DNA of 47,942 bases from JALUUH01 sp964636675 (GTDB lineage: Bacteria > Pseudomonadota > Gammaproteobacteria > S012-40), in assembly GCA_964636675.1 (NCBI GenBank), contig CAZWUO010000009.1:1-47942 (forward strand). The letters run 5' to 3'. Under the pieces are notes generated by a model. The model searched no databases, was not told the DNA's origin, and worked only from the letters and a program-made list of their open reading frames with translations. Below are positions 8,910 to 16,461 of the stretch, one piece after another. The position numbers and the translations under genes were made by a program. The number at the start of each line of letters is the position of its first letter. The first letter of the stretch is position 1.

Positions 8910-9701
8910 GTGCGAGTTTGGGCTGTTGCGAATCAAAAAGGTGGTGTGGGTAAAACCACAACAGCCGTTAATATTGCGGGTTTGTTGGCTGCAGCAGGTA
9001 GACGCACCTTACTTATTGATCTAGATCCGCACGGCTCATTGACGAGTTATTTCGGACATGATCCTGATACCATACAACACAGCGCCTACCAACTTTTTCA
9101 AGACAATAGTCTACCCATTCGTGAATTGATTTTAAGCACAGACGTTAAAGGTATGGATTTGCTTCCGGCATCAAGTGCACTCGCAACCCTGGATAGACAG
9201 CTGGGTACGCAACAAGGAAAAGGTTTAGTTATTGTTAATGCATTAAAAAAACTGCAGCAAGAATATTCTTATGTTCTCATCGATTGTCCACCTGTGCTTG
9301 GGGTCTTAATGGTAAATGCGCTTGCAACATGTCATCGTTTGTTGATTCCCGTGCAAACAGAGTTTCTGGCCTTAAAGGGTTTGGAGCGAATCATTCATAC
9401 CTTAAATATGATTATGCAATCACAACATAAAAAACTTCCATTTACAATTATTCCAACGATGTATGATAAACGTACCAATGCTTCGCTAGAAAGTCTTATG
9501 ACACTTAAAGAAACCTATCCCTATACTTTGTGGGAAGAGGTTATTCCCGTAGATACTCAATTTCGTGAGACGAGCAAATTAGGTGTTCCGCTGACGCTGG
9601 CAAATACAAAGTCACGCGGAGCTATTGCATATCGACGGCTACTCGCGCATTTGCTGCGGATTACTTATGAGCAGCAAGTTAAACAAGCAGCCGTATCATA
9701 A
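8910..9701 (+). CDS. parC: ParA-family ATPase ParC for polar chemotaxis arrays
   Basis: This is a ParA/Soj-type ATPase. Its position directly after cheB and before a CheW-domain protein identifies it as the ParC-type protein that places chemoreceptor arrays at the flagellated pole, rather than a chromosome-partition ParA. The deviant Walker A motif KGGVGKTT, IDLDPHGSLT and the IDCPPVLGVLM segment are visible. The GTG start at 8910 gives the family's MRVWAVANQKGG beginning. It shares a TAATG stop/start overlap with the next gene. The function is inferred from synteny with Vibrio parC-parP; the ATPase fold is certain. Confidence 0.9.
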   Translation: MRVWAVANQKGGVGKTTTAVNIAGLLAAAGRRTLLIDLDPHGSLTSYFGHDPDTIQHSAYQLFQDNSLPIRELILSTDVKGMDLLPASSALATLDRQLGTQQGKGLVIVNALKKLQQEYSYVLIDCPPVLGVLMVNALATCHRLLIPVQTEFLALKGLERIIHTLNMIMQSQHKKLPFTIIPTMYDKRTNASLESLMTLKETYPYTLWEEVIPVDTQFRETSKLGVPLTLANTKSRGAIAYRRLLAHLLRITYEQQVKQAAVS

Positions 9702-10378
9702 TGAGTGTCGTAAAAGAAAAATATTTATTTATCGAACAAGAAGGGGAAAAAGTTGTCGGGCAGCAACAAGCGCTCAAAATTTATCTTGATTCCATGTTAT
9801 TAGATATTACTGACCTGAATAAACATGACTTAGAAAAACCTGAGTTGAAGGAAAACACTGAATCTAATAAGAGTATTTTACAATCCAAATTAGAAAATGA
9901 AAATCGAAATTTTCATGATGCGCATACACCAATTATTCCTGAGTATGCAAAAAATGATTTTACTGTTTTAAGCTTCAAAGTTGCTGGCATGACCCTGGCT
10001 GTGCCATTGACTGAAGTAGGTAGTGTTGAATTACTACCTGCCAACCTAAAGTCAGTTGTGGGTAAACCTCAGTGGATCTCAGGCGTTGTAGAGTATAAAA
10101 CGGGATCTGCCTATATTGTTGATACCTATGAACTGGTGATTCCAAAAACGACCTTCGATAAAAGACCAAAGCCTAAACGTGATGCAACTACGCGCGTTGT
10201 ATTATCGGCAAACGGACAGTGGGGTCTGATATGTGAAGAAGTTGGAGACACCTTTGTACTTAAAGCACAAGAAGTCTGTTGGAGAACAATGCATACACGC
10301 CGGTCGTGGTTGGCTGGAACAGTTAGCAAATACGGCTGTGTTCTGATCGATTTTAGAAAGATCTCCTGGTATGAATGA
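9701..10378 (+). CDS. parP: CheW-domain protein, ParP-like partner of ParC
   Basis: The 225-residue product has an N-terminal region of about 85 residues, acidic and poorly conserved, followed by a CheW-like domain beginning at FTVLSFKVAGMTLAVPL. In Vibrio, ParP has this layout: the N-terminus binds ParC and the C-terminal domain binds CheA, which prevents loss of the array. The start overlaps the parC stop by 1 nt, so the two are very likely translated together. It is shorter than the Vibrio protein. The CheW domain is certain; the ParP role is inferred from position. Confidence 0.82.
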   Translation: MSVVKEKYLFIEQEGEKVVGQQQALKIYLDSMLLDITDLNKHDLEKPELKENTESNKSILQSKLENENRNFHDAHTPIIPEYAKNDFTVLSFKVAGMTLAVPLTEVGSVELLPANLKSVVGKPQWISGVVEYKTGSAYIVDTYELVIPKTTFDKRPKPKRDATTRVVLSANGQWGLICEEVGDTFVLKAQEVCWRTMHTRRSWLAGTVSKYGCVLIDFRKISWYE

Positions 10379-10472
10379 TGCTCAAATTTATCCAGCTTAC
10401 GAGGAAAATTAAGTACCGAAGTGAAATGCGAATTTGTTATGCCCTTTAAGCAGCGCATAGAGAGGGTCGTTT

Positions 10473-10499
10473 TACATTGACGATGACAGATGGCGATAA
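10473..10499 (+). promoter_or_regulatory. Possible sigma-28 (FliA) promoter for cheW
   Basis: TACA at 10473-10476, then exactly 15 nt, then GGCGATAA at 10492-10499. The FliA consensus is TAAA-N15-GCCGATAA, so each half has one mismatch. It lies in the 243-bp gap after parP and about 120 bp before cheW, where a separate promoter for cheW and downstream genes makes sense. Seen by eye only. Confidence 0.45.
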
Positions 10500-10621
10500 G
10501 CTCAGTTTGCTGGACTTTTGCCAGCTTTCTGTTCTCAGGTAGTGGTTATGTGACCAACTCACTGAAGGTGCTTGGATTAATCCTGGTTGGTCTTTCAGCG
10601 ACATGATGAAAGGATGGGTAT

Positions 10622-11113
10622 ATGCAGTTAAATCATGACCTTATAGACGGTGAAGAACATACGTTACGGTGGGTAACCTTTCGTCTCGAAAACGAGAGCT
10701 ACGGAATTAATGTGAGTCAAGTGAGGGAAGTATTAAGGGTTGCTGAGATTGCCCCAGTACCCGGCACACCGGATTACGTCCTCGGAATCATTAATCTACG
10801 TGGAAATGTCGTGACTGTCATGGACACCCGCAAGCGGTTTGGTCTTCGTCAGCGAGATCTAGGCGGTGACGAAGACGCGACACGAATTGTTATCATTGAA
10901 GTCGAAGATCAAGAAGTTGGAATAATGGTAGATAGTGTTGCTGAGGTTGTCGATATACGTGAGTCAGATATCGAAACAGCGCCAAGTGTTGGCAGCGACA
11001 ATACGTCGAGATATATTCAAGGTGTTACCAGTCGTGATGGTGAGCTTCTCATTTTAGTTGATCTTAACAAATTACTTACCCAAGAGGAATGGAACGAAAT
11101 GCAAGTATCTTAG
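10622..11113 (+). CDS. cheW: Chemotaxis adaptor protein CheW
   Basis: CheW couples chemoreceptors to CheA. The 163-residue product is a single CheW domain with the usual landmarks: LENESYGINVSQVREVLR, PGTPDYVLGIINLRGNVVTVMDTR, and the C-terminal DGELLILVDLNKLL. The ATG at 10622 is preceded by an AAAGGA. Unlike the tightly packed genes upstream, it has its own leader of about 240 bp with a FliA-like site. A second CheW domain protein (parP) and CheV (26115) in the same window give three coupling proteins. Confidence 0.96.
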   Translation: MQLNHDLIDGEEHTLRWVTFRLENESYGINVSQVREVLRVAEIAPVPGTPDYVLGIINLRGNVVTVMDTRKRFGLRQRDLGGDEDATRIVIIEVEDQEVGIMVDSVAEVVDIRESDIETAPSVGSDNTSRYIQGVTSRDGELLILVDLNKLLTQEEWNEMQVS

Positions 11114-11228
11114 GGTGTATTGTCAATTAATATGATTGTGCTGTGAGGTATTGAAATACGGATGGTGTTTTTGCTGTTTTTTAGTTTTATGACTGATTAA
11201 AAAGGGGAATATTTAAAGGAGGGTCTTG

Positions 11229-11390
11229 ATGAACGAGATCAAACCAATATTGACAAAACTTCCTGTTAGAAAAGTAGTGCGCAAAGAAGCAAGCAGTCAA
11301 CAGAAGCAACAGCGTGATTTGCCGAAGAAGTCTGATAAATTACAAAAAAAGCAATTAAAATCAGAATTAATCATCGATGAGTACGCTTAA
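11229..11390 (+). CDS. Small conserved basic protein downstream of cheW (53 aa)
   Basis: A 53-codon reading frame starts at an ATG preceded by a strong AAAGGAGGG ribosome site. The product is rich in Lys, Gln and Arg and ends in the acidic tail LIIDEYA. Proteins of similar size, with a basic middle and a C-terminal IDxY-type tail, are commonly found between cheW and the DUF2802 gene in gammaproteobacterial flagellar clusters. That comparison is from memory and has not been searched. No function is known to me. The ribosome site, codon continuity and conserved location argue that it is real. Confidence 0.68.
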   Translation: MNEIKPILTKLPVRKVVRKEASSQQKQQRDLPKKSDKLQKKQLKSELIIDEYA

Positions 11391-11486
11391 TCAATGCCAA
11401 AATTTGTATTGTGATTTTTACTTTAAGCTATTTTTAAAAACGACATTCAACGATGGCTTTGCACCAAACACACTGTCAAAATAGCC

Positions 11487-11513
11487 TTGACGATGTATCT
11501 GGTCGAACATAAT
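11487..11513 (+). promoter_or_regulatory. Weak candidate sigma-70 promoter before DUF2802 gene
   Basis: TTGACG (11487-11492) and CATAAT (11508-11513) each match the consensus at 5 of 6 positions, but the 15-nt spacer is shorter than the preferred 17. It lies 27 bp before the ATG at 11540. Confidence 0.28.
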
Positions 11514-11539
11514 AAATTAGTTTATAGGGATAAACCGTT

Positions 11540-11953
11540 ATGCAAGCCATTGATCAGGCAAGTACTGAAGTCATCATTTTGTCAATGTTTTTACTCTTGA
11601 ACCTTGGGTATTGCGGATATATTCAATTTAAGATGGTGCGGCTACAGAACGAAAAAAATCAAATGCTTGCAGGTTTAGAGGATGTTCGAAAAAATATTAA
11701 GGCACTTTTTGATTCAGCCCGTGGCGTAGGTAATCGATTGCAAAGTGTAGAGCGCAGAACGGGTGTGATTGAAGATCAACAAGAAGAACTTACCTTAAAA
11801 GAACCTTCACACTTAAGTTATGAAAATGCAATCCGGCTGGTTAAAAATGGAGAGAGCTTGGATAAAGTTGTAGAAAGCAGTGGTTTGTCGCGGGGTGAGG
11901 TTGAGTTACTGACGTTATTGAGCCGAGTTGAGGGTATTGCTGAATCTGCTTAG
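11540..11953 (+). CDS. DUF2802 domain protein of flagellar/chemotaxis cluster
   Basis: The 137-residue protein starts with a short membrane segment (about residues 8-30, VIILSMFLLLNLGYCGYIQF). A coiled-coil-like stretch follows, with QNEKNQMLAGLEDVRKNIKALFDSA. The C-terminal part, SYENAIRLVKNGESLDKVVESSGLSRGEVELLTLL, has the look of a small helix-turn-helix. This matches the DUF2802 proteins that close polar flagellar and chemotaxis clusters in gammaproteobacteria. Their role is not established. Its presence here defines the end of the cluster. Confidence 0.8.
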   Translation: MQAIDQASTEVIILSMFLLLNLGYCGYIQFKMVRLQNEKNQMLAGLEDVRKNIKALFDSARGVGNRLQSVERRTGVIEDQQEELTLKEPSHLSYENAIRLVKNGESLDKVVESSGLSRGEVELLTLLSRVEGIAESA

Positions 11954-12124
11954 TTGTAGTAGCTTAGTATTGTTGGTGTATTCGTTTCATTTCAGTTAAG
12001 CTTAGTTTTTTAAAGCTTTCAGTTATCATTGATAAATCATCTCTTTAGTACCCATCATTCCTGATGAGATTAATAAATCGTTAAAACACGGCGCGCTTTC
12101 CTGCATCCAATAACCCTCTTGCTG

Positions 12125-12152
12125 TTGACGTAATAAGCTTAGCTTGTAGAAT
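12125..12152 (+). promoter_or_regulatory. Candidate sigma-70 promoter for the 12205 gene
   Basis: TTGACG at 12125-12130 and TAGAAT at 12147-12152, each 5 of 6 to consensus, with a 16-nt spacer. Transcription would start near 12159, about 45 nt before the ATG at 12205, which has an AGGAAG ribosome site. Confidence 0.5.
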
Positions 12153-12204
12153 GGTAGTTAAGAAATTTAACAAATTATTTAAAAATTAGACAGGAAGAGC
12201 TTGC

Positions 12205-12924
12205 ATGAAAAGATTGGCAGTAGTATTACTTATTGGCCTAGTATCCTTAGTTTCTGTGCCTTGTTTTGCGAAAATCATGAGTTTCAAGTTTAGTGGCAAT
12301 ATTAATGATATTGGCGGGGATCAAATAGGTTCTGCTTTTATTGGAGATGTTAATTTCGCAATTCCGGCTACTTTTCGTGGTACGGTGGTTATTGATACTG
12401 CGGAGTCTTCGCGAATTAATAACTTGTTTGCGGCTGAATACGCAATTAAAAGTATGAGTATTACTCTAGAAAGTACGACAAGTGTCCTTATTATTGTGCG
12501 CAGTGCGAGTGGACTGGCCACTTTGGACACAAATTCAGAAGCCATAAAAATGCAAGGCAGTCGCGCAAGCGATTTAGGCCTACAGTGGGGTGGATCGGGA
12601 CTTGGTCCAAATGTAGGTAATTATTCGCTAGATTCTATCGGTGTTTTTGTGCCCAAGGACAGCGATCAGCTTGAGTTGCCGAGTACTGCGCGGAGTTTTA
12701 CGGCGAGTGAGTTTATTTCTGGAGAGAATCATAAAATTGTAGTAATCGTTGGAAATGATTTTAGTTCTCAATCGTTTGCTATCCAAGGCGAAATAGATGC
12801 TCTGGAGTTAGTCGATGGTGATTTAAACTTTGCCGGAACCAGTGCAAGTGGGTTTGGTGTGATCACCTTATTATTCGGCATTATCGGTCTTTGCTTTCGA
12901 AGATTTAGCCCGTTTTCGCGTTAG
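12205..12924 (+). CDS. Secreted protein with C-terminal anchor-like tail, function unknown
   Basis: I do not recognise a catalytic family. The 239-residue protein has a clear N-terminal signal peptide (VVLLIGLVSLVSVPCFA, likely cleaved before KIMS). A beta-rich body follows, with many Ser, Thr, Gly and Asn. The tail is a hydrophobic helix (FGVITLLFGIIGLCF) followed by RRF and a final Arg. This signal-body-helix-basic layout is that of sorted surface proteins such as PEP-CTERM or GlyGly-CTERM, but the PEP motif is missing and only a GTSASG stretch precedes the helix. It could be a degenerate sorted protein or a simply anchored one. Confidence 0.72.
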   Translation: MKRLAVVLLIGLVSLVSVPCFAKIMSFKFSGNINDIGGDQIGSAFIGDVNFAIPATFRGTVVIDTAESSRINNLFAAEYAIKSMSITLESTTSVLIIVRSASGLATLDTNSEAIKMQGSRASDLGLQWGGSGLGPNVGNYSLDSIGVFVPKDSDQLELPSTARSFTASEFISGENHKIVVIVGNDFSSQSFAIQGEIDALELVDGDLNFAGTSASGFGVITLLFGIIGLCFRRFSPFSR

Positions 12925-13177
12925 GATAAATAATCTAAAATCCTATTGATTGGTGCCAAGTTTGCGGGTTGTATCTCGGCATGCGACACTGCTTGGCTCC
13001 ATTTTATTCCTCATTCTTCCCTCCCATTATCAGTTTGAAGCGCTTTCTCTTTGTTCGTCTGATCGTAGTTGCAGTTAAGGCTGGATAAACGAAGACCTAG
13101 TATCCTTATTTTATTATTTTTAACCATTTAATCAAAGGTTTGAAGCCTTATAGTTTAAGTTTTCATTAAGAATTTGG

Positions 13178-13447
13178 CTAGGGTCTGTTGACGTTTCATT
13201 TTTATCACTGCTGGAGACACTTTTTTCGTTTAACAAGGCAGAAGGAGAGCGGTTTGGTTGTTCCAAATAAGCGACTGATAACGCCGTTAGACGAAAAAAG
13301 CGTCCCAGCCCTCTGGGTTGTGCCTGAAAAAGCGCCACTCGGCGTTGCTCGTTGCTTATTTGGAATAACCAAACTACACGCCTCGCGCCTGGATTGGCGA
13401 TTTTTCAGGAGCAACAGTGAGCAAAATGAAACGTCAACAGATCCTAG
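13178..13447 (+). mobile_element. 270-bp MITE-like palindromic element
   Basis: The element has terminal inverted repeats matching at 32 of 36 positions, beginning CTAGGGTCTGTTGACG on the left and CTAGGATCTGTTGACG on the reverse complement of the right end. CTAG at both ends may be a target duplication or part of the repeat. Inside the termini, a second inverted repeat of about 43 bp (around 13245-13290 against 13335-13378, sharing TTCCAAATAAGC) lets the whole element fold into one long hairpin. The open frames inside it overlap on both strands and match no family. It ends 20 bp before the ATG of the next gene. Strand is nominal. Confidence 0.8.
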
Positions 13448-13466
13448 TAATCGATCCGTGTAAAAC

Positions 13467-14798
13467 ATGAAATCAAGCTTAAAAAACTATCAAGGACAAT
13501 ATATTGAGAAACTAACTCGTGGGTATTCGCTTGTTGTGGATAAGGCAATAGTATTTGCTATTCCAGTCTTTCTTGGTATTTTGCTGGTGCTCAGCGGATG
13601 TGGCGCGGGCGAATACCCCGGAGCTTCAGTCGAGCCAAAAGATAGATTTACGATTAATGCGGCTGATTTGTTAGATAAGGGGAGTTATGGTGTGCTCGCC
13701 GAAGACTTGGGTAAAGAAGCGGTGTCATTTCGTGTGGTGCGCAATGTAGCGTACATGAATGGGTACATGGATTCGTCAATCGCACTACTGGTACGTAATC
13801 TCATTCAGACTTATCCAAGCGTTGATACGATTGTGCTGAATAATGTGCCGGGTACCTATGATTTTAAGGCTACTTTAGCAGCAGGGCGTTTAATCCGTGA
13901 AGCTTGTCTACGTACGGTTGTTCCGTACGAAGCTTATATTGCCTCGGGAGCTGTGTATTTGTTTCTGGCTGGTTGTGAACGCATCGTTGAGCAAGGAGGC
14001 CGGTTGGGTATTCATACCTGGAGAAGTTATTCGATTAATGCTGCGGGAGAAATTAGTGCTACCGTGGCCGCAAAAGAATACCCTAGAACCGATCCGAAAC
14101 ATAAAGTGTATTTAGATTATCATAATGAGATGGGTATCTCCGAAGATTTTTACTGGAGGATTGTTGCAACGCCTTATGATGAAGTGCATTTTCTAACGCT
14201 TGCAGAGCTACAAGAATATCGTTTGATGACCGTAGAGCGTTATCCATGGGGCGCTCCTTATCGGCTGGCGATTGAATCAAGTTCAACATTGAAATGGCGT
14301 TTAGCGAGGTTCTACGTCAGCGAGGGCGTCGCATTATTGCATGGAAACGTAGGCCTCGATACCGCGCGTAAATTACGTTCAGTGTTAAATGATTATCCTG
14401 AGGTGCATACACTAGAGTTTGGGATAGCCCCCGGGATTACGGCGTCACACGCTGATTATGCGCTACAACTTGGACGCGTCATTCGCGAACTATGTCTAAC
14501 CACTAAGATTGGCGAACATAGCTATGTACTCAATGAAATCGTGCACGCCTATATTGCGGGCTGTGAACGAGAGTTTGCCATTGGAGGCATGTTAGGGGTG
14601 GCATCGTGGATCGATCCTGCTAAATCGAAATACCGAAAAATTTCTTTGACACAGCAAATAACGGAAGCTGATTATTTATATTATTACGATGAAATGGCAA
14701 TAGACTCCGCATTTTACACATACCAAAAGAGTATTCCACGCTTAACTCCGGTATTTCTTGATGCCGCAACGCTGTATGAGTTTGCTGTCTTAGATTAG
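13467..14798 (+). CDS. Lipoprotein with two tandem ClpP-like (COG3904-type) domains
   Basis: A hydrophobic segment ends in the lipobox LSGC (Cys45), so this is a likely membrane-anchored lipoprotein facing the periplasm. Two homologous domains follow. Domain 1 has S160 in IASGAVYLFLAGC and H183 in GRLGIHTW, the Ser/His spacing of ClpP and SppA-like peptidases. Domain 2 aligns at a fixed offset of 196 residues, but has N356 and A379 at those places. Cys147/Cys170 and Cys343/Cys366 are conserved in both. The resemblance is to COG3904-type predicted periplasmic proteins; the substrate is unknown. The n-region of 26 residues is long. A GTG at 13536 would give an ideal lipoprotein signal, so the true start may be there. 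Confidence 0.78.
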   Translation: MKSSLKNYQGQYIEKLTRGYSLVVDKAIVFAIPVFLGILLVLSGCGAGEYPGASVEPKDRFTINAADLLDKGSYGVLAEDLGKEAVSFRVVRNVAYMNGYMDSSIALLVRNLIQTYPSVDTIVLNNVPGTYDFKATLAAGRLIREACLRTVVPYEAYIASGAVYLFLAGCERIVEQGGRLGIHTWRSYSINAAGEISATVAAKEYPRTDPKHKVYLDYHNEMGISEDFYWRIVATPYDEVHFLTLAELQEYRLMTVERYPWGAPYRLAIESSSTLKWRLARFYVSEGVALLHGNVGLDTARKLRSVLNDYPEVHTLEFGIAPGITASHADYALQLGRVIRELCLTTKIGEHSYVLNEIVHAYIAGCEREFAIGGMLGVASWIDPAKSKYRKISLTQQITEADYLYYYDEMAIDSAFYTYQKSIPRLTPVFLDAATLYEFAVLD

Positions 14799-14839
14799 TT
14801 TTCGCAGTGGCTTTCAGGTCAACATTGCTAGTACACCTA

Positions 14840-14945
14840 CCATATTATATTGATAGGCCAACTCTTCGGGCGCTCTTGTCATGTCTTGCGACGGCGCCTT
14901 GTCGCAAAACATGACAGGAACGCTGAATCCGTCAATATAATGTGG
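14840..14945 (+). repeat. 106-bp palindromic repeat, long form of the CCACATTATATTGACGG family
   Basis: The ends are near-perfect inverted copies: CCATATTATATTGATAGG on the left, and CCACATTATATTGACGG as the reverse complement of the right end. The inside holds a strong hairpin with arms at 14874-14892 and 14901-14919 around GGCGCC. A shorter version of the same family lies at 29184-29228. The rest of the 373-bp gap (14799-15171) holds no gene that I can see. Confidence 0.75.
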
Positions 14946-15171
14946 TTGATATACGAGTTAGTGCAAACTCCATCATAAACCGCTGTCGTTTATCATGTTT
15001 CTTATTTAACTTGTTGTTTTGGCGGCCGTTATAATTATTGAGTCAATGAATAGGAATATAGTGCTAGGGACGCTTAATCGCCTCCAGCTGTATTTGCCAA
15101 TTTGTGATCCATAAATCAGCAGCAGATTGTTGCGGTGTTGTACTTCTTAGGTAACCAGCTAAACTGGGGCT

Positions 15172-16455
15172 ATGAAAAACTGGACTTGTGTATTTGGCTT
15201 CACAGTGAGCCTAGTTGTTGTTTTTTTGTTATTTATTGCCGTACTGGCGATAGAAGGCGAGTCGCTTATTGCCACCGATACTGTTATGTCGCATGGCGAT
15301 GTAAAACGTATAAAAACCATTATTAAAGAGCATAACCCGCTGAAATTTCGATTTTCAAAAACAGAAAATCTCAGCTTGATCGAACGTGATTTAAACATGT
15401 TAGTGAATTTTGGTTTAAAGCGATTTGCCTCAAATGCCGTGGTTGAAACAGAGCTAAAAAAGGCGCTTATAAAAATTAAAGCGAGTTTTGAGTTGCCCAC
15501 TAATTTCATGGGTCGGTTTATCAATATAGCGCTCGATGTCGAGATTGATCAAACGATAAAGTTGAGCCATCTCAGCATTGGTTCCATTCAGGTGCCGGAT
15601 GTGCTCAGTCAGTTTCTGCTGGAGTATAGCCATGAATACTTACTTGAAAATTATAATGAATACAAAATCGCAAATGATGCAATTAAAGAAGTAATCGTAG
15701 ATGACGCACAGGTTCGCATAGCTTATATTTGGAAGCCTGAGATTTATACGCTTCTGCGCCACCAAGGCAGTGAATTAATTATACCCTCTGATCTTAGGGA
15801 ACGGTTGCGGGTGTATAATAACCGTGTTGCAACAATCGTTAAGCCATTAAAAAGAAAACCGCATACGGTAATGCATTTATTGCGCCCCATGTTTGAACTC
15901 GCGTTTGATAGAACGCAGGAAAAGGGTAATGCTGTGGCGGAAAATCGAGCTTTATTATTGACCATGGGTAGTTATGTTGCCCGCTCAAATGTGTTGCGCT
16001 TATTGAGTCAAAAAAAAGGTGAAAAATGGATTTGGCCCAGGCACAGAAAGTTTACGTTTAACCAACGCGAGGATTTAGCACAGCATTATTTTGTATCCGC
16101 AGCTTTGAGTGTGTCAGCTGGAGTAGGCATAGCAGATGCTGTGGGTTTGGCCAAAGAACTTGATGACTCCATGGGTGGCTCGGGCTTTAGTTTTGCCGAC
16201 TTGCTCGCTGATAGGGCAGGCGTTAGTTTTGCTCAACTCGCGACACGAGATGAAACAAATGCAAAACGGTTACAGCTAAAAATATTGAATTCGGAATTGG
16301 AAGAAACGCATTTAATGCCCTCAAATAAAAAGCTACCTGAGGGCTTAACAGAGCAACAATTCAAAAAAGAATATCACCATGTGGGTAGTCCTACTTACAA
16401 GCTCGTAGAACTCGATATGGAACAGCGAATTTCTCAGTTGAATATTTTTAAGTAG
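15172..16455 (+). CDS. Conserved membrane-anchored protein of unknown function
   Basis: I do not recognise a named family. The 427-residue product begins with one strong membrane helix (about residues 7-28, FGFTVSLVVVFLLFIAVLAI). The remainder is probably periplasmic: a charged alpha/beta region to about residue 290, then a glycine-rich segment HYFVSAALSVSAGVGIADAVG with GGSGFSFADLLADRAG (about residues 306-360). The latter looks like the conserved core of a gammaproteobacterial uncharacterised family. No catalytic motif is evident. It is separated from the ClpP-like lipoprotein gene by a palindromic repeat and converges on the beta-propeller gene with a gap of only 6 bp. Confidence 0.75.
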   Translation: MKNWTCVFGFTVSLVVVFLLFIAVLAIEGESLIATDTVMSHGDVKRIKTIIKEHNPLKFRFSKTENLSLIERDLNMLVNFGLKRFASNAVVETELKKALIKIKASFELPTNFMGRFINIALDVEIDQTIKLSHLSIGSIQVPDVLSQFLLEYSHEYLLENYNEYKIANDAIKEVIVDDAQVRIAYIWKPEIYTLLRHQGSELIIPSDLRERLRVYNNRVATIVKPLKRKPHTVMHLLRPMFELAFDRTQEKGNAVAENRALLLTMGSYVARSNVLRLLSQKKGEKWIWPRHRKFTFNQREDLAQHYFVSAALSVSAGVGIADAVGLAKELDDSMGGSGFSFADLLADRAGVSFAQLATRDETNAKRLQLKILNSELEETHLMPSNKKLPEGLTEQQFKKEYHHVGSPTYKLVELDMEQRISQLNIFK

Positions 16456-16461
16456 ATAGAA

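Noticed and set aside
12205..12275. Lipoprotein signal in the 12205 protein (Cys in VSVPCFA)
   Set aside because: Pro before the Cys does not fit a lipobox; ordinary signal peptidase I cleavage is more likely.
13188..13463. Open frames on both strands (91 and 87 codons) inside the MITE
   Set aside because: They mirror each other because the element is a palindrome, have no ribosome site and no protein-like composition.
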